Assembly: GCA_023402395.1 (NCBI GenBank) | Contig: JAEYGI010000072.1 | Location: forward strand, 121,419-185,418 | Length of the DNA: 64,000 bases | Direction: 5' to 3' | Origin: Bacillota bacterium | Lineage (GTDB): Bacteria; Bacillota; UBA4882; UBA8346 | Shown: positions 61,433 to 64,000 of the stretch, piece by piece | Layout of the letters: each line of letters opens with the position of its first letter | Numbering within the stretch: position 1 is the stretch's first letter | Translations under genes and position numbers: made by a program | The notes under the pieces: generated by a model | What the model was told of the DNA's origin: nothing | The model's input: only the letters and a program-made list of their open reading frames with translations | The model's database searches: none

Positions 61433-63091
61433 TTATGCTCCGGTGATCATCTTCACAATGGCGATGCCGACGCCGGTGATCCCTTCGCCGCCGAGCAGCC
61501 CCGAGGCGGCGATGTTGCCGGTCTCCCCCGAACGCGGCCGGACCTTGTCCATGATCCAGCGAATCAGGCCGCCCAGGAAGACCACGGAGGAGATCTCAAA
61601 GGGCAAATACATGCCGATGCCCAGCGTCATGGCGGGCACTTTGGCGAGATAAAGCGCGATGCCGATGACGGCGGCGATCCCGAACACGATCGGGTCGCCG
61701 ACACCGTTCACCATCTGGCTGACGGCGAACGCCTGGCCGGCCGGGAGCCCGAATTGAGTGCCGACCCCGCCGAACTGTCCGATGACCGCGAACAGGGCCA
61801 GCGTTGCCACGACGCAGCCGGTGACTCCGCCGGCGATCTGGGCGATCAGCTGGGCCGCGGGATTGGTGCCGAGGATCTTGCCGGCCTTGTAGTCAAAGAA
61901 GAGATCGCCGGTGTAGCCGCAGGCGACGGCGGTGGCGGCGGCGACGAAGAAGGCGGCCGCCGCTCCAATGGGAACGACCAGCCTGATCCCGAGCAGCACG
62001 ATGATACCGAAGATCTCCATCGGATTGATCCCGGACTCTCCAGTGATGATCGCCGCCATGGCGCAGGCGGCCAGCGTCCCTGCCATCAGCAGCAGCGAGG
62101 GGATGGGGTCCAGTCCGGCCAGCAGTGACAGGACGAAAGCGGCGCTGACCGCAAGCAGGATCCAGATGCGATGGGAATGGCCGGCCGTGGCCGTTTTGAC
62201 GGGGGCCGGGGCTGCCGCAGCCGCCCCATTCCGGGAACTGCCGTTTAACAGCGACAGCAGGTAGGCGATGAGAATTCCCAGTCCGGTCCCGACCATCAGG
62301 CCGATCCCGGCGGTGTTTTTAAAGGCAATGGCGGAGGAGACCGCCGGGAAGAGCTTTAGCGCCGGTCCGAGCGGAATGATCAAGAGATATGAGAGGCTCG
62401 CGCCCAAAAACCAGACTCCGGTAAAGAGCGGCCCGATCAGGTAGCCGATGGCGGCGGCCATCGGCGCCACCCACATCCCGACCATCACGTTTCGGGCGTA
62501 GAGTCCTTTCGAGACCAGCGCCGCCGGGATCCAGCCCAATGCGTCACGGAAATAAGTAAAGAGGGCGGAAAGGCCCATGGTTCCGAAAAGCAGCGCCGAC
62601 TTCCGGCCGCCCTGGTCGCCGATTTTGATGGTCTCGGCTGCGGCAGCGCCCAACGGGTACGGAAGATCGGCCTGATCGATGAAGCGCGGCCGGAGCAGCC
62701 AGCCGAGCACCGTTCCCAGCAGCATCCCGGCCAAGGCGACGGCCAGCACCTGGCCGAAATGGGCGGGTGTCAGGGCCGGCCCCTGCCAGAGTCCGGCGAT
62801 CCACAGTCCGGGCAGGGTGAAGGCCAATCCGCCGGCGACCATGGCCCCGGCCGACATCGCGGTCTGGGTGATATTGATCTCATTATGGGTGGTTCGGCCC
62901 AAGCCCTTCAGCAAGGCCATGGAAAGGACGGCCACGAAAATGGTCGGCCAGGGCAGGGCGCTCATCCGGAGCGCCACATAGATGGAGCTGGCCGTGATCA
63001 CGGCCGAGCCGAGCATGCCGAGGATCAGGCCGCGCAGGGACAGTTGGTCGATGCCGGCGAAGCGGCGTTCGGGGTGGGTCTGGCTGGACAT
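61433..63091 (-). CDS. OPT-family transporter
   Basis: 552-residue polytopic transporter of the oligopeptide transporter superfamily with about 15 membrane segments. RGLILGMLGSAVITASSIYVAL, DLPYPLGAAAAETIK and GDQGGRKSALLFGTMGLSALF are typical. Bacterial OPT members move peptides, metal chelates or unknown compounds. The ATG at 63091 follows AAGGAGG; the longer frame adds an unsupported N-terminus. Co-location with coaW hints at a shared operon. Confidence 0.85.
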   Translation of the reverse strand: MSSQTHPERRFAGIDQLSLRGLILGMLGSAVITASSIYVALRMSALPWPTIFVAVLSMALLKGLGRTTHNEINITQTAMSAGAMVAGGLAFTLPGLWIAGLWQGPALTPAHFGQVLAVALAGMLLGTVLGWLLRPRFIDQADLPYPLGAAAAETIKIGDQGGRKSALLFGTMGLSALFTYFRDALGWIPAALVSKGLYARNVMVGMWVAPMAAAIGYLIGPLFTGVWFLGASLSYLLIIPLGPALKLFPAVSSAIAFKNTAGIGLMVGTGLGILIAYLLSLLNGSSRNGAAAAAPAPVKTATAGHSHRIWILLAVSAAFVLSLLAGLDPIPSLLLMAGTLAACAMAAIITGESGINPMEIFGIIVLLGIRLVVPIGAAAAFFVAAATAVACGYTGDLFFDYKAGKILGTNPAAQLIAQIAGGVTGCVVATLALFAVIGQFGGVGTQFGLPAGQAFAVSQMVNGVGDPIVFGIAAVIGIALYLAKVPAMTLGIGMYLPFEISSVVFLGGLIRWIMDKVRPRSGETGNIAASGLLGGEGITGVGIAIVKMITGA

Positions 63092-63229
63092 GGCGGGGAC
63101 CTCCTTGAAAAAATGGTCCATTGGGCCTCGAAGGCGCCGGCCGGACCAAGAATTGGATGAGTTGAGTATTGAATATAACATATCACATCCGGGGCGAAAG
63201 TGCAAAAGAGAAACCCTCGGATTGGAGGG

Positions 63230-63873
63230 TTAAAGGTCTTTCATCGCCTGCTGCCGGATCTGGTTTTTGGCCGCCTCTTCCGCCTGTTCCTTCTCGGCGG
63301 CGAGTTCGTTATCCTTGATAATGACGGTTAGTTCATAATAATAAGTGACGCTGATTACCTTGTTCGTATCCTTTTTATCATAAGATTTGTAAATGTCCGC
63401 ATTTATGCCCACCGTTACGGTTTTTCGGGGAAGCTCCCAGACGGCCAGATCGGAGATCCAATCCTCATAAATGTTTTCTTTGGCTGGAATGGCATATTTC
63501 TTTGGAGTCGGTCCGTACATCTCGTCAAAGAGGGGAATCAGCTCTTTGTTGAGGAAATTTAGCATTGCGACCTCGTCCTCATACTCCTGAAATCGGGTTT
63601 GAAATTCGATGTCGATCCGATAAAGCCGGTCCTTGTAATACCAAAATTCAAGATCAGCGGCCCGGTTCAAAAAATTGACGGACACAATGCCAGTAAGCCA
63701 GCCGCGCTTTACTTCGCCGGCTTTGGCCAACTGTTTCGCTTTTTCGTCGACCTGTTTGGGAGAGTCGCCGAACTTGAAGGTCTTATAGTTGCCTCTGGAT
63801 TCCTCTTGCGTTTGCGCGGGCGGGAGAGTCGCCCCGGGTTGCGGGAGTGGCGACGGATCGGAGACGGGCCGGT
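63230..63873 (-). pseudogene. 5'-truncated gene of unknown function, cut by a MITE-like element
   Basis: An open frame runs on the minus strand from 63873 to the stop at 63230, but the only usable start codon is a TTG at 63730, inside what looks like a continuous protein. Upstream of it the frame reads a Pro-rich linker (PSPLPQPGATLPPAQTQEES) then NYKTFKFGDSPKQVDEKAKQ before the LAKAGEVKRGW region. The frame then enters the inverted repeat of the element and meets a stop. The missing N-terminus may lie beyond the window. A globular part with an AEKEQAEEAAKNQ helix is visible; family not recognised. Confidence 0.55.
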
Positions 63874-64000
63874 CAATGTCAACAAGGGATCGTGGTAGAA
63901 CTTTCCAGACCTAACCCTTGCCCTTCCCCAGAGCTGATGATCCAGGGAGTCAATTCAAGGGGAAGGGTAACCCTAGACGCTGGTCTCTAAAAGCCTTTGG
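63874..64000 (-). mobile_element. MITE-like element, copy 2 (cut by window edge)
   Basis: Starts with CAATGTCAACAAGGGAT and is the reverse complement of 20133-20258 apart from one extra C. If the same length as copy 1, it would end about 109 bp past the window edge. Confidence 0.75.

Noticed and set aside
63599..63898. 99-residue plus-strand open frame at the right edge
   Set aside because: Antisense shadow of the truncated minus-strand gene and runs into the MITE-like element.

Overview
The window looks like chromosomal DNA of an anaerobic, spore-forming member of the Bacillota with fairly high GC. Sporulation genes (spoVB, spoIID, yabP, yabQ), Shine-Dalgarno sequences close to AAGGAGG, sigma-A-like promoters and hairpin-plus-T-run terminators all point that way. 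A superoxide reductase, an NADH-type [FeFe]-hydrogenase and two membrane pyrophosphatases point to a strict anaerobe that saves energy through PPi and H2 metabolism. The gene mix resembles Hydrogenispora/Limnochordia-type Bacillota, but that placement is inference. No rRNA, tRNA, CRISPR array, transposase or phage gene was seen.

Layout. 1-6.7 kb: end of a MarR regulator, superoxide reductase, methyltransferase, SEC-C methionine aminopeptidase, HD hydrolase plus histidine phosphatase, M20 peptidase, DUF554 membrane protein. 6.7-11 kb (minus): hydrogenase operon hndB-A-C-D. 11.4-16.2 kb: two different membrane pyrophosphatases, one of K+-dependent and one of K+-independent type. 16.3-19.8 kb: YcxB-like protein, spoVB, mazG. 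19.8-20.5 kb: nested inverted repeats and a MITE-like element. 20.5-26.2 kb (minus): glycerol catabolism (DeoR regulator, glpK, G3P dehydrogenase, FAD oxidoreductase, DUF1667). 26.3-29.8 kb: APC permease, a tail remnant of trpS, spoIID. 30-37.4 kb: tripartite tricarboxylate-type transporter (tctB, tctA, separate tctC) with an IclR regulator, Fe-alcohol dehydrogenase, 2-keto-3-deoxy-sugar-acid kinase and HpaI-type aldolase. 37.5-41.3 kb: FMN reductase, yabP, a membrane lytic transglycosylase, yabQ, CAP protein. 41.7-54.5 kb: a large sugar or sugar-acid regulon (YtfQ/R/T-like ABC importer, VOC enzyme, LarA-type nickel-pincer racemase homologue, Asp/Glu racemase homologue, LacI regulator, TIM-barrel epimerase, split transketolase, Fe-alcohol dehydrogenase). 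55-63 kb: chemotaxis receptor, small membrane proteins, threonine aldolase, MarC, type II pantothenate kinase, OPT transporter. At the right edge a gene is cut by a second copy of the MITE-like element.

How it fits together. Hydrogenase and ion-pumping pyrophosphatases would dispose of electrons and energise the membrane. The glycerol, keto-deoxy-acid and ABC-linked clusters feed carbon in, each with a local regulator (DeoR, IclR, LacI) and, for the last two, recognisable promoter and operator sequences. The most promising unexplained system is the 41.7-54.5 kb regulon, whose LarA-like enzyme keeps the catalytic histidines and cofactor lysine but sits among sugar genes.

The window is also rich in small non-coding repeats: a two-module palindromic element (five copies or part copies, 39-58 kb), a hairpin element (three copies, 51 and 58 kb), the MITE-like element (two copies) and three degenerate tandem arrays with 21- or 42-bp periods.
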